Shown here: positions 25,779 to 36,909 of the stretch, one piece after another
Position numbering within the stretch: the stretch's first letter is position 1
Layout of the letters: each line of letters begins with the position of its first letter
Assembly: GCA_947579665.1 (NCBI GenBank)
Contig: OX388346.1
Span: 91,514,615-91,578,614 of the forward strand
Reading direction: 5' to 3'
Length of the DNA: 64,000 nt
Origin: Sympetrum striolatum
Lineage: Eukaryota; Arthropoda; Insecta; Odonata; Libellulidae
Notes under the pieces: model-generated
What the model was told of the DNA's origin: nothing
Seen by the model: only the letters and a program-made list of their open reading frames with translations
Databases searched by the model: none
Program-made: the position numbers and the translations under genes

Positions 25779-26749
25779 GAAGTATTGCTTTTTAACAACT
25801 TAGTTAAAATAAAATTAATACGCGAAAAATTTAGCCTCATAAAAAATATTTTCATTGAAAAACACTTTTGTAGGTAGTTAACACTGAAAAGGATAAAAGT
25901 TACTTCTTTTAAATATAACTCATCGTTTTGTCATAGTCAGAAACCTCTTACCTGAAAGTTTCATAAAAATTCAAAAGTTTCTTTTCGCACCATATTTTGG
26001 CTAAATTAACGAAACGAAAATATAAATGATGAACCCTCTACTACAAATTTCAATAATTTTATATTCTTAGGTTAATTCTTAATGGGAAACATTATCCATT
26101 TTAAAAGTTACTGCAATTCTGGTACGAGTTTAAACATTTAATTTAATTTATATTCGATGCAAAAATACATTACGTGAAAAAAAGTTAGAATTATTATTTT
26201 TAAAATCATTTATTCATGTTAATAAATCGAATCATTTGATTAACTGAAATAGGTCCTCTTTAAATGGTACTTCTTAGTTGTTATATTACCGTATTTCTTT
26301 ATTTGGTTTCTCTAACAGTATTTCTGTGCATTGTTGCCTTTCCATTAAATATGGAAAAATGTTTCAGAATTGAGAAGGAAATTGTTAAACATTTGAAACT
26401 GTATTCAAGAAGTCAAATTCAAAACATAAATTATAGATGGTAAAAATGAATAGTTGAATTTTCAATCTACTTTTGTGTATATACTAATACAGTCTAGATA
26501 TTGATAATATTGTTTATCTTGGAATTAAGCATATATTTACTTCCCTATTCATACAAAATAATTAGATATGATCGTACATTATAAGATTAATTTCCTCAAT
26601 TTTCCTTTCATATATAGGACTTCATGGTGCCCTTCAAAAAGCAGGAAATATCCTTACACAGCCATGCGAAAGAAGAGAGAAGCAGTTGCACAGCGCCTCC
26701 GGGTGCTGGAAGGACTTGAGGTCCTTCCCTAACCTCTGAAGCATCACTC

Positions 26750-27330
26750 GAATAAGAATTGAAATACATTTTCTTCTTCCGAGACAAAATATACTTTCAA
26801 TCATGTATAGTATAAATATATTGAAGGCCGGAATTTGTCAAGTGTTCCATGAATTGAAATGTATATAACATGGATATAAAAAAATTGCGCCCTTAGCCAA
26901 ACTTACTTTTGCAAGATGTATAGATTTGTAACGATGTGTTAGGCGGGGCTTTGTGTAATTTATATATACTGTAACTTTACATAGAATTAAACATATATTT
27001 CCTACTGTCTAATTTGTAAGAAAGAATGAAGATAGTAGCAGGGAATTGGTTATGGTAGAAGAAAAGAACGAAGCAATTGATCATAACTTGAAATTTATAT
27101 AATGTAGATATAAAAAAACTTTTCACCCTTAGACAAACTAACAGTTGCCGAATGTATACATCTGTTATGATGTGTAAGGCCGGGATATATTTCTGTGTGA
27201 GTTTAAGTTAAACATTCTGTACCTTTACCTTTAATTGCTCATATTTTTCCTAATATCTAATTAAGAAGAAAGAATGAATGATGGGAGATGGTTATGGTAG
27301 ATGAAGAGAAGGAAGCAATTGATTGGGAGA
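26750..27330. repeat. Two tandem copies of the 240-290 bp unit (right)
   Basis: These are the inverted counterpart of 4.27-5.11 kb. Two units are present, one matching left units 3/2 as a fused copy and the other matching left unit 1. Confidence 0.75.
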
Positions 27331-27364
27331 GGGGCGGAATGGAGTGCGTGTTGGGCGTTATAGA

Positions 27365-27950
27365 GGAAGGTTAGGTAGGTGGGATTGGGTTTGAGGGTGG
27401 GACTGGGGAGGAAGGTGGGTCTGGGAAGGCGGGTGGGACTGGGTTGGAGGGTGGGTCTGGGGTGGAGGGTGGGACTGGGGTGGAGGGTGGGACTGGGTTG
27501 GAGGGTGGGTCTGGGGTGGAGGGTGGGACTGGGGTGGAGTGTGGGTCTGGGGTGGAGGGTGGGATTGGGTTTGAGGGTGGGACTGGGTTGGAGGGTGGGT
27601 CTGGGGTGGAGGGTGGGACTGGGGAGGGTGGTGGGACTGGGGTGGAGGGTGGGTTTGGGGTTGAGGGTGGTTCTGGGGATGAGGGTGGGTCTAGGGTGGA
27701 AGGTGGGTCTGGGGAGGAGGGTGTTTCTGGGGAGGTTGGTGGGACTGGGGTGGAGGGTGGGACTGGGAAGGAGGGTGGGTTTAGGGAGGAGAGAGGGTCT
27801 GGGGAGGGTGGTGGGACTGGGGTGGAGGGTGGTACTGGGGTGGAGGGTGGGGCTGGGAAAAGGTGGGACTGGGAGGAGGGTGGGACTGGGGAGGGGGCGG
27901 CTCTGTGGTGGGGTGGGGGATTCGATTGGATGGGATATAGGGTGGGACGG
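27365..27950. repeat. 18-bp minisatellite (right), shorter and unordered
   Basis: About 30 copies of GGTGGGACTGGGGTGGAG-type units run here, the complement of the left array. The 252-bp higher-order period of the left array is not visible. Units near the outer end decay into loose G-rich sequence. Long open frames through it are a by-product of the unit length. Confidence 0.93.
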
Positions 27951-28254
27951 TAGTGGGTTGGTTAGATGGATGGATAGGAATGGTTGGGGTAGAATATAGA
28001 GTATTGAAGGTTGAGAAATCTTATTGAAGGTCTAGCTTGAGGAAATAATTCAGAAGTGCATTCAGGGGGTCAAAGTTGACCAATTTTCGCGAAAAATTCC
28101 AGTTTCCGATTTTTTGCGAAACTTCTCAAATTCAAGTCGATTGTGAACCCAAATTAGGATAATCATTGGGTAAAATATGATGCCATATTATAAATGTTTT
28201 TTCCTTCATAAGACTTGGCTTCAATGAGCTCTGCCGAATATTTATATACTTTAC

Positions 28255-28560
28255 ATTACAAAATGGCGGACCCTTATTTTGGAACAAAGTTTTACATAAA
28301 GCGAGGAAAATAGTATATTGAGACACCGTGTGACACGGGATTACTTATATCACGACAAGCTATGAACCTTCCTTAATGGGAATCTGAAATAAAATCTTGC
28401 CCCAATTTGCCCCAATAATTTATAAATCGACTTTTCGACAACGCTACAAGGGCCATATCCGCTCGGCGGAGCACCGTCCTCCGCTACGCTGTCGTGTTTT
28501 GAGAGGAACACCGAACCAAAACGATTCTGATTCGTTCTTTTGTAGATTTTAACCATTATT
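28255..28560 (-). repeat. About 310-bp dispersed repeat, copy 1 (minus)
   Basis: This is the reverse complement of 36592-36905 over its whole length, including a GC-richer stretch (GGAGGACGGTGCTCCGCC-like) and a shared TAAATTATTGGGGCAAATTG. Both copies keep an open frame of about 68 codons beginning MVKIYKRTNQNR. I recognise no domain, so this is more likely a MITE or LINE fragment than a gene. Confidence 0.8.
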
Positions 28561-28605
28561 ATATTTTTTACATTAGTTATACATCAATTTTTTTAAGTGA
28601 ACCCA

Positions 28606-28984
28606 TTAACGGCCAAAGTTGCGAAAACGCAACATTATTGTTTAATTAAATACGTTTATGTTGACGTTAAATTTTCGATAATTCCTGTTGTTAATTATAT
28701 AATTAAAGTTCTATCCTTATTTTTTCGGTAAAAATATCATAGTTTAAATCTATTTCTTTTTTTAGACTCATTTAAATATGTCGCATTTTCTGTCATAGGA
28801 ATCTTCCAGATAGAAACATTTCTACCGTCCGATCAAAATTTTTTTTTGAACTTTAAGTTGATATCCGTGGTAAAAAACACTTCCATTGAATGCCTTAAAT
28901 TCCTTTCTTATGAAAAAAAGACGTTTATCTGGATTAATTTGAAGAGTGAACTTAATGTTGCGTTTTCGCAACTTTGGCGGTTCA
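28606..28984. mobile_element. piggyBac-like MITE with 27-bp TIRs
   Basis: Terminal repeats 28610-28636 and 28954-28980 (GCCAAAGTTGCGAAAACGCA core) agree over 27 bases with about one mismatch pair. They are flanked by TTAA (28606-28609) and TTCA (28981-28984), consistent with a TTAA duplication with one mutated base. The 371-bp interior is non-coding. TTAA targeting is typical of piggyBac; the family assignment is inference. Confidence 0.6.
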
Positions 28985-28999
28985 GGCTCTGAGGGTACG

Positions 29000-31660
29000 G
29001 AAAGCAGCGCACGCGCGCTCCCAATTTAATCTCCGTGTCTCAACATGTTTGAACTTATATAGGTCTGTATGTACTCATTCTAAAGTTCAAAAATAGAACA
29101 TCCTTTGGTATGAAAATGAAATATATTTCTAAGGAACGATGACTATTTTTAGTCAAGTACATTTATGAACGGATTTGAAACGAAGAGAAGTCACTCCTTA
29201 TTTTAAAAGATCACCAAAATAAGAAATAAATGAAACGCTTTCAAATGGGAGTGAACTAGAGAACAGCAATGGTTAACCGTTCCGACCCGCGTTCTCAGAG
29301 CGCCTACGAGCCTGGGTCTATTCGATGACGTAGGCAAAGGGTGTAGGTAACGGTAAATGGCACACGGGTTCGGCTTTACTCGAAGGGAACACGAGTACTC
29401 AAACACCCACGCGGGTCTGGACGGGTTGAAGAGACTCAAAATGAATCAATTGACCCGCCTTGAATCGGTTCCTCCGTCTTACTCGTCCCTCGCTGCGGTG
29501 CTCAATGAAAACCTGCTTATATGTGGAAGCCGTTGTAATTTAGCGATGGTTCTTGCGCAGAGTGGTTTACAGGTTGTTTTTTTCCTATTTGCGATATGTT
29601 GTTGATATTTTTAATGTTAGATATTGATAAAAAATATATCTCTGAAAATTGGTTCACTTATAACAGAGAAGAAGTGTATATTGCTTGTAAGATTACTTTA
29701 ACTTGAGTACATATTTCCACCGACTTATTGCGTCCGACTCAGATGGACGAAGTTAGAAGTCATACGACGGCATTCATTTTGGTTCTAAATGATTTTAATA
29801 GAATCTAGTCGAAAAGCAAAACCTTCTCTTAATTTGCATACGCATTTGCTTTTACTTGCTAGCAAATGCTTTAAATGACGAGTAAAATGTCGACTTGTTT
29901 CCATAGAAATGAAGGAATCACCTATAGCCGCCACACGAACAGCATTAACTTATTCAATTGAAACGTAAATCGGTAACTATTGCTTGAAAATGAGTTATTG
30001 TTAATTTTATGATTAATAAAGATATTATAATCGTGTGAAAAAGTGATAGAGAATGTGAAGATGTATCCTTTCTTATTTTTAGAGGAATGGTCTATAAGAA
30101 ACATGGCGGTGTATTTTATCCAAGATGATTGGTAAACGTCGTTCGCGATTAATTGCGTTCAAGTAATAAGGTTATACTGATTTGTCCTCCTTGGTGCGAG
30201 GATCTGATACAAAGGGAGAAATGTTTTTTTTATTAATCCAAAGCTGGTCTTTCATAGAGAAGATCAGTAAGGAATCATACATGCTTGATAGCATAGAATT
30301 TTGATTATGTATGGATAGTGTTAGATAAAAACATGCAAAAAGGAGGGGTTGAATACAAGTCATTTTTTGAGGATCGCTTTGTAATATGAATATAAATCCC
30401 TTTAAAAAAGTTATAATTTAACAAATGCTTTGCGTAATACCTATTGCGTATTGCTATTGCGTATTATTATTATTGCGTATTTTCTAAAATATTATCTAAA
30501 CTCGTCACAATAAGGATTGAATTAATCGTCCATGACGCCAAAAGAGCGATCAATTATGTATTTTTATGAATTTTTAAAGCAGAAACAAACTAATTTCTGT
30601 ATAGAGCCGAGCCGAAGTCTATATGCACTTTTGCAAATATGCTATTTTTTGAGTTTCATGTTTTCAGCGAAATTTTCTTTCATTTATTCCGCAGTATTAC
30701 ACGATCAATTGTGAGAGGCGGTAAATGCCTCTGGCACAGGCCATCGGCACGACCAAGCTCCCAGGTGTGCAAATGATAATTATAAATATATATATATATA
30801 TATAAAATATAAAAAAATTATAAAATATAACATACACAATGTCACTCCTGAGTTAGATTCCGGAACCTTTGCAAACGTAGTCTTCAAGGAGTAATGACCG
30901 CAGGAAAGATCAAAATAATTCTGGGATTTCCATAGGTAAAACCCAAGGCGAGAACTACACAAAGGTAAGCCCACACAGTCTTTCTTATATGATAAGACTG
31001 GTCACCATCACCACCTACTGAGCGTTAGGCACCTGCCCCTCAGCAGGGGTGAGGTCGGAAATGTCGGATCCCTTGGATTTCCCCGAAACCCCTTTCATTT
31101 TTGAAAATTGAATTTGAAATTCTTTAACGTTATTATTTACCATATAAATGGTATAAGCGTTATTATTTACCAATAGAATTTTATCATAGATATTCACGTA
31201 GATGAAGGAGTTAGTCATAATTCAGTGAAGTGAGATATCACACGTCTCCGTTGGTTGAATTGAAGGTGAAATTCTTTGAAACTCCTCAAAATGATCCGAA
31301 AAAGAAATAGATTAGTGAGCATTTAACATTTTATTTTTTCCTGATAGACATCGATTTATATAAAAAATACGTAAATGATTTTCATTCATTGTTTTCTTAT
31401 TATAAAAACGGAAGTTTTCTTTGATTGATACTTTGCATCCATTACGAAATGCGCAAAAAAGAGGTTCAATTCGATCGTTCATTCTCATTTCGTCTTTTCT
31501 CATCTACATTAATGGAAATAATTATAGAAAAAATTCAGTTTCGCCTTTCCAGATCAATTCACAGTGAGGATATTAATATAGTTGTATGTAAAAAGAGAGC
31601 ACAAACGTCAAGGCTGCATCAATCAGATAACAATTATTTCAATATCCTTTCAGACATCCC
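29000..31660. other. Intergenic, with a CpG-rich patch and microsatellites
   Basis: No convincing gene is present. 29.26-29.52 kb is CpG-rich and has open frames on both strands but no motif. 30.43-30.49 kb has a small ATTGCGTATT repeat. 30781-30806 is a TA microsatellite. Palindromic C-rich words (CCTGCCCCTCAGCAGGGGTG) occur near 31035. Confidence 0.4.
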
Positions 31661-31664
31661 GTAA

Positions 31665-31855
31665 CGAAAGAAAGCCTTCGCTTTTGAATCGCGCGCGTAC
31701 GTCAAAGACGATGATGACGTTACGGGTTCGACTGATTCAAACGGTGCGAGTTGGCTCAAACCGTATTTTGGAGGTTACGGGTCGACTCGTAACCCGTCGT
31801 TTTTGGGGACGGGTTGATCATACGGGTCAATACTACTCATTTGCCGATCTCTAGA
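31665..31855. repeat. CpG-rich segment with internal inverted ACGGGT words
   Basis: GACGTTACGGGTTCGAC (31720-31736) is partly mirrored by GTCGACTCGTAACCCGTCG (about 31782-31800), and ACGGGT recurs four times. The composition differs sharply from the AT-rich flanks. It is probably the end of a DNA transposon; the superfamily is unknown. Confidence 0.35.
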
Positions 31856-31965
31856 GTGAACCCACCGAATCTTATTAGCCGTCATGGAAATGTTAGGAAA
31901 ATACATCAGCGGGATCAGCGGTAAGAGGACAAGAGCGCGTCCAGATGCGGCCATATCGCCGATCG

Positions 31966-31981
31966 TTACCCCGCGGGGTAA
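31966..31981. repeat. Perfect 16-bp palindrome
   Basis: TTACCCCGCGGGGTAA is a perfect palindrome, followed by several GGGGAAAAC/CCC words up to 32045, just upstream of the piggyBac remnant. It may belong to that element's terminal region. Confidence 0.4.
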
Positions 31982-32099
31982 AACGGAGAAAAACCCCCTG
32001 GGCGGGGAAAACTCACTGGGGAAAACCCACTAGGGTATTTCCCCTGTGAGTGGTGAAAGCTTATGATCCTAGAGGGATGCGTATGTTAGTCTGCAAAAT

Positions 32100-32958
32100 C
32101 TTTTGTGCTGTGAAGTTCGAAATTTCCTGTGCGTTCCTGTGTGTTCCAGAAGCGTTTTTCAGTTTGCTCTCCTGTGAGAAGAGATATCTCAATAATTGCA
32201 GTTTCAATAAAAAATTGCCAGGTAAGATTATGGTAAATAATCGTTATGCTCCAAGCATTTGCATTGCGTCAGCTCTGCCTTCAAGTTATTTATTTAATGC
32301 TTTATTCTAGATGGAGCAGAAAAGAGAAAGATTATTGTCGGTTCAAGAGGTTATTGGGATTCTTGAAGACCCATCTGATTCAGATGACGAACAGATGGAT
32401 GCGGTTTATCTTCCTCCTGATGTGGACACCCTTACTGACGGGGAAAATATCGACCAAAATGTTATTGGAGAAGAAAACATCAACATTGACGTCGGTGGGA
32501 CTTTTGAGATCATAAGGAGTTCTGGTGTAATGTTTTCAACCACTGACGAACCTGAAAATAGGCCTGTGGAACGTTCTAGAAAAGGTACTCCTTGTGCATC
32601 GTCCAAAAGAAAAGAATATGCATTCCCAAAGTGGAAAAAGTGAAAGAAGTTATATTTTCCTCAGCTCCTACTTCAATGGGAAAAGAAACCCAATGAAAAA
32701 TTGAGGAATGAGCTCGGTGGCATGTCTCCGATAGATATTTTCCGGTCATTTTTAGACGACAATGTCTTAGAAAAAATTGTTTTTTTTCGAACAAATACGC
32801 CGCAGACAACAATAGGCATGACTTCCAGTTTATTGTATCTGATTTACGGAAATTTATTGGTTTCTTGCTTCTCAGTGGCTATAATATGTTTCCCCAGCAA
32901 GATATGTATTTGTCAAAGGATGTTGATCAAGGCGTAGATTTGGTACGCAGCCTTAGGC
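32100..32958 (+). pseudogene. piggyBac transposase remnant (N-terminal part)
   Basis: A probable 5' untranslated exon ends at 32221 before GTAAGA, with an acceptor TTCTAG directly before the ATG at 32311. The acidic N-terminus (SDSDDEQMD) leads into the DDE_Tnp_1_7 entry region. That region is in pieces: GGMSPIDIFRSFLDDNVLE (32713-32769), then after frameshifts RHDFQF and DLRKFIGFLLLSGYN (about 32815-32890), then DMYLSKDVDQGVDLVRS up to about 32950. A stop after 32643 and at least two frameshifts break the frame, and the catalytic aspartates downstream are gone. The gene is cut at 32953 by the long-TIR element. piggyBac proteins are cut-and-paste transposases; this copy cannot make one. Confidence 0.88.
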
Positions 32959-34471
32959 TGGGAACACATTCACCGGTTTCGCTCGTCCGGTCAGTCATAA
33001 AATGGTCGTGAAACCGGGGTAGGGATACTTTCACTCACAAGAACCGGGCTAGCCATAAACTGTCCCGGTTGCTTCTCCGTTGTTGGTGAAAAATCAATTC
33101 TCTTTGGAATCTTCGGTTCAAATAACTTTAATTTTTTAAATTACTTGCTAATTTCGTCTTCATTCACTATGTCATTCGGCACGTCCATATTTTAAAGCAA
33201 TAGTAGAGAATGGCAAGGGACCACGGAGGGTTTCATTATACGCCTCCACTTTGACAAATTCTTATCTAAACGTACTTCCAATTATATATTTTTTAACTAC
33301 CGGCAATGCACCAATCACTCACTGATATATCGTTTTATCATATGAAGCAATATTATAAGAATTAATTATATAAAGCAATATGTAAAGAATTTAAATCCCG
33401 AAAATAATTTGCTGTTAACTAGGGCAGGTAAGGAACAGAGTGTAGTGATATGTGATAAACAACAATATGTGGACAAATGCCGTGATTTGCACTGGTTTCC
33501 AAATTCCTACTTTCTATCCCCAGCAAAGTTCTTTACTTTCTAAATCCACTTCTAACTGTGCACCTTCCTTGGATTTACCAATATAACTTAAAATTGGTAA
33601 TAGAATATTGCCTAATGATGCTAGCTCACTAGCGAAACATGTCGCCTAAATAAAAAATCTATGGAAGTGTACTAAATTAATCCTCCATTTCTTGTAATTT
33701 CCTTTGCCGAATTCGCCTCTGACGCGGATATAATAGTCGCCGTCTGTAGGAAACGGAATTTTTTCTTTCTCCGAAGGAATTAATAAGAAAAAAGACAAAA
33801 ATTATGAAGGACTTTTATTTATTCTTTGTTGTGCCTGCTTGATAGCGATTATTTTCAGCAGAAAATCTGCAATAGGTGGGCAGGAAGATTTTCACTCGTA
33901 ATTTGGTTATAGTTTATAAGAAATTTTGACAAAGGTTGTTAATTAAATAAACAAACGATGAAAACCACGGAAATAAAAGTAAACTTGGACTTTCCCTTCG
34001 AGGCGACGATTTTAATGTTTTCTATAATCCTCAATCTTTATCTCCAACGTCCTTTTTCAACGTAGTACCTTCCCATTGCCCTCTCCTCTACTATTGCTTT
34101 AAAATATGGACGTGCCGAATGACATAGTGAATGAAGAAGAAATTAGCAAGTAATTTTGAAAATTCCAAAAAACCAAAAATTCCAAAGAGAATTGATTTTT
34201 CACCAACACCGGAGAAGCAACCGGGACAGTTTATGGCTAGCCCGGTTCTTGTGAGTGAAAGTATCCCTACCCCGGTTTCACGACCATTTTATGACCGACC
34301 GGACGAGCGAAACCGGTGAATGTGGTAGTAGTAGTAGTATTGTTAAAAGTGCTTCGACAGCTTAGGTCATTTCGCACATTGGCTCCCACCGGGATTCGAA
34401 CCCGGGACCGCTTTCACCAAAGGCAAACGCGCTGTCCACATGACTATCCGGTGAATGTGTTCCCAGCCTAA
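32953..34471. mobile_element. Non-autonomous element with about 270-bp terminal inverted repeats
   Basis: The outer ends TTAGGCTGGGAACACATTCA (32953 onward) and its complement (ending 34471) begin long inverted repeats: 32953 to about 33225 pairs with about 34070-34324 plus 34460-34471. They share a GGACGTGCCGAATGACATAG block and a TAAAGCAATAGTAGAG block. The roughly 850-bp interior holds no recognisable gene. The element disrupts the piggyBac remnant on its left and carries a SINE in its right repeat. The target duplication is unclear because TTA and TAA at the borders fit the inverted repeat itself. Confidence 0.82.
34325..34447 (-). mobile_element. tRNA-derived SINE with 12-bp target duplication
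   Basis: It is flanked on both sides by CCGGTGAATGTG (34313-34324 and 34448-34459), a perfect 12-bp target site duplication inside the right TIR of the long-TIR element. Read on the minus strand it starts with a tRNA-like head: GTGGACAGCGCGTTTGCC, then CGGTCCCGGGTTCGAATCCC with a perfect B-box, then GGTGGGAGCC. It ends in a short TAC/TACTAC-type tail (34325-34340). Its tail differs from the SINE family at 15.5 and 53.1 kb. Confidence 0.88.
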
Positions 34472-34917
34472 CGGTACCCTTCGAAATCCATGTCTGTGAT
34501 TTTTCCTTACATGCGTAGGAATAATTCAGTTCTATTTGAACATTGGACAAGAAGAGGTTGTGTTTTTTGCTCTATAATTAATTACGGCAGTTCTGTGAAA
34601 CAAGAATCTCCTGGTAACAGTACTCGTGTGAGGTTTTAGATATTTCATAGGAATTATATCTCGTGAGGTATGTTTTTCATTATATCTTCTTTTTTATTTA
34701 ATGCATCAGAAAATGGTGGTAAATTGTGATGTATTTTCTGATCGTTTTAAAATCTGCTCACAATTGTTTGAATGCTTTCTACTCCCTGTTTCCTGCATAT
34801 GCTATTGAAGGAAAGATATAGTTACGAAATCTATGTTGCATTTTCATATGTTACTATAATTTTTCCAGGTTTTCAGTGTATTAATACGTAATTTAATTAG
34901 TATTTCTGCAAAAATCA

Positions 34918-36353
34918 TGGCTGATATGGTCAATAATCGGACAACGGATTTTGGCATCGGTATTGACCGTTCCGTCTTCAAGAAAGAAAATCAATGTTAC
35001 GCAGTACAAACAATTCCAAACAATAAATTATTAAGAAAGTAACTTACGCCAAGAAATCGAAAATTTTAACCCAGTGAATGTAGGCAATCGCCGCATTAAG
35101 TTCTGTTTGCTGCTTACAAAGATAAACGGAAAGGTAACATTTTCTCAAATCAAAGGTAATATTTCTTGGATGTATGCCAAATTTGACCAAGAATCTTTTG
35201 TTGTATTCCTTCTTTTAGGTATGTAATGCGCTGACCGAGAGCACGGGATTGAAATGCTCCCATTGCGGGGCGAAAATTTCGGAGATGAACGATCTATCGA
35301 CAGTTAATAATCGAGACGTTGACGAAGAAAATTTGTCCTATGGCATTCTTACGCTGCATTGCTACATAAGTTTTTTTGAGTGTTTATTACATATATCTTA
35401 CCGACTTATCTTTAAGTAATGGCAGGTGAGAATACAATATTGATGAGTATGATTTTATGTCATAAGACGTACCCATTGAACTTATCTTAATATTCCTACA
35501 TAGGCTCGTAGTAATCATATATTACTGCTTTAGGAGAGGAAATCTCATATTCAGAAAGAGTTTAGAAAAAAGATGGGACTGATTGTAGATGTACCTAAAC
35601 CAGGATATGGCTCCACAAATGATGGAAATACATCAAGGCGTTTCTTTGAAAGTCCGTGTCTAGCAGCTGAAATAACAGGTGCGAAGTTGAAGTTATTTGT
35701 ATTAATGCGTAATCTTTTATTAAATGTAAAAATCAGGAAACTGAAATAGATAAGGATGAAATCTTCACTATCAAAGATAAGAGTTCTGTTTAAGGTTTGT
35801 TTTATATTATTAAGTTTTTTGTGAACTACCGTTTCTCAATACCAATTTAATTAATCATTTCTTAAAAGGAATTGACGGAGATCTAATAAAAAGATTCACC
35901 AATATCTTGAAGGCAGTTTCAAGTGGTTTTCCACTAAATGAAATAGCATTCAAATATTATTGCTGCGCTACAGCAGAGATGTATGTCCGATTATATCCGT
36001 GGTACTACATGCCACCAACAGTACATAAAGTACTTATACACGGGGCTGAAATAGCAAAAGAGGCAATCCTTCCGTTGGGGCAACTGACAGAAGAGGCAAT
36101 GGAGGCCCGAAATAAAGACGCATGGAAATACCGGGAGAGATACACAAGGAAACACTCCAGAGTGGCCACAAACGAGGATTTGTTCCAAAGATTACTTCTA
36201 ACTTCTGATCCGCTAATTTCAATATCGGCACCAGTTAGAGCAACAAAAGGATCCAGGATTTTGAGTAAAGAGATTAAGGAACTCCTAGTCATGAACGATG
36301 GGGAGGAATTGGCTTATGGGGATGAAGATTCTTCAGACGAGGAATGTAATTAA
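34918..36353 (+). pseudogene. Spliced gene of a dispersed GYGSTNDGNT-motif family, with premature stop
   Basis: Exons inferred from GT-AG signals and a continuous frame: an upstream exon ending 35133, then 35219-35425, 35534-35678 and 35869-36353; introns are 85, 108 and 190 bases. The second exon has a CSHCGAK knuckle. The third reads PKPGYGSTNDGNTSRRFFES; the last has YPWYYMPPTVHKVLIHGAEI and EEAMEARNKDAWKYRERYTRK and ends in an acidic tail. From memory, these words mark a family present in many copies in arthropod genomes, probably transposon-derived, of unknown function. An in-frame TAA at 35417-35419, where the family is expected to have lysine, cannot be removed by an alternative donor without losing the frame. 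Further stops occur upstream of 35050. Confidence 0.7.
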
Positions 36354-36591
36354 TAGAGAAGGCAATGTATAAAAACACCGTATACTTCATTTAAACTCAC
36401 TTACAACTTTGACTGCATGATTTAGTATAAATTTAGCATTATCGTACGAAAATAAACTACTACATGATATTAATATCGCTGTCGTGGTCCCATGCTTTAA
36501 AGCACAGCCCATTTCATTTTTTTCAATTATCACCCTACAACAAATGGTGACTTTCTAATAACTGTTGATATCTAATATATGTACGAAGTAT

Positions 36592-36905
36592 AATAATGGT
36601 TAAAATCTACAAAAGAACGAATCAGAATCGTATTGGCTCGTTGTTCTTCTCAAAATGTGACACAGTAACGGAGGACGGTGCTCCGCCGCGCGGATTCGAC
36701 CCTTGTAGTGTTGTAGAAAAGTCGATTTATAAATTATTGGGGCAAATTGGGGCAAGATTTTATTTCAGATTCCCATTAAGGAAGGTTCATAGCTTATCGT
36801 GATATATGTAATCCCGTGTCACACGGTGTCTCAATATACTATTTTCCTCGCTTTATGTAAAACTTTGTTCCAAAATAAGGGTCCGCTATTTTGTAATGTA
36901 AGGAT
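36592..36905 (+). repeat. About 310-bp dispersed repeat, copy 2 (plus)
   Basis: This is the inverted partner of 28255-28560. It ends shortly after GGGTCCGCTATTTTGTAATG. The two copies flank the piggyBac/long-TIR/pseudogene cluster, so the whole 28.3-36.9 kb interval has inverted ends. Confidence 0.8.
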
Positions 36906-36909
36906 AATT

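Larger units (their letters stand above)
18585..27950. repeat. Right arm of the giant inverted repeat, with internal insertions
   Basis: This is the reverse complement of 2.92-8.99 kb (anchors listed with the left arm). It differs from it in four ways. A 4.4 kb block occurs at about 19440-23865 and a 1.5 kb block at about 24700-26235, where the left arm has a different 0.27 kb. The LINE of the left arm is absent, one tandem unit is missing, and the minisatellite is shorter. The innermost 0.85 kb (18.59-19.44 kb) is the best-conserved part. Confidence 0.85.

Noticed and set aside
27379..27999. Plus-strand Gly-rich frames of 170-206 codons
   Set aside because: Same minisatellite in the inverted copy; the frames differ between copies and drift at the edges.
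28350..28556. 68-codon frame conserved with 36.60-36.80 kb as a gene
   Set aside because: DNA similarity extends well past the frame on one side, the two copies are dispersed repeats, and no domain is recognisable.
34362..34447. Functional tRNA gene on the minus strand
   Set aside because: The target duplication and the non-tRNA 3' tail show a SINE insertion; the anticodon region does not fold cleanly.
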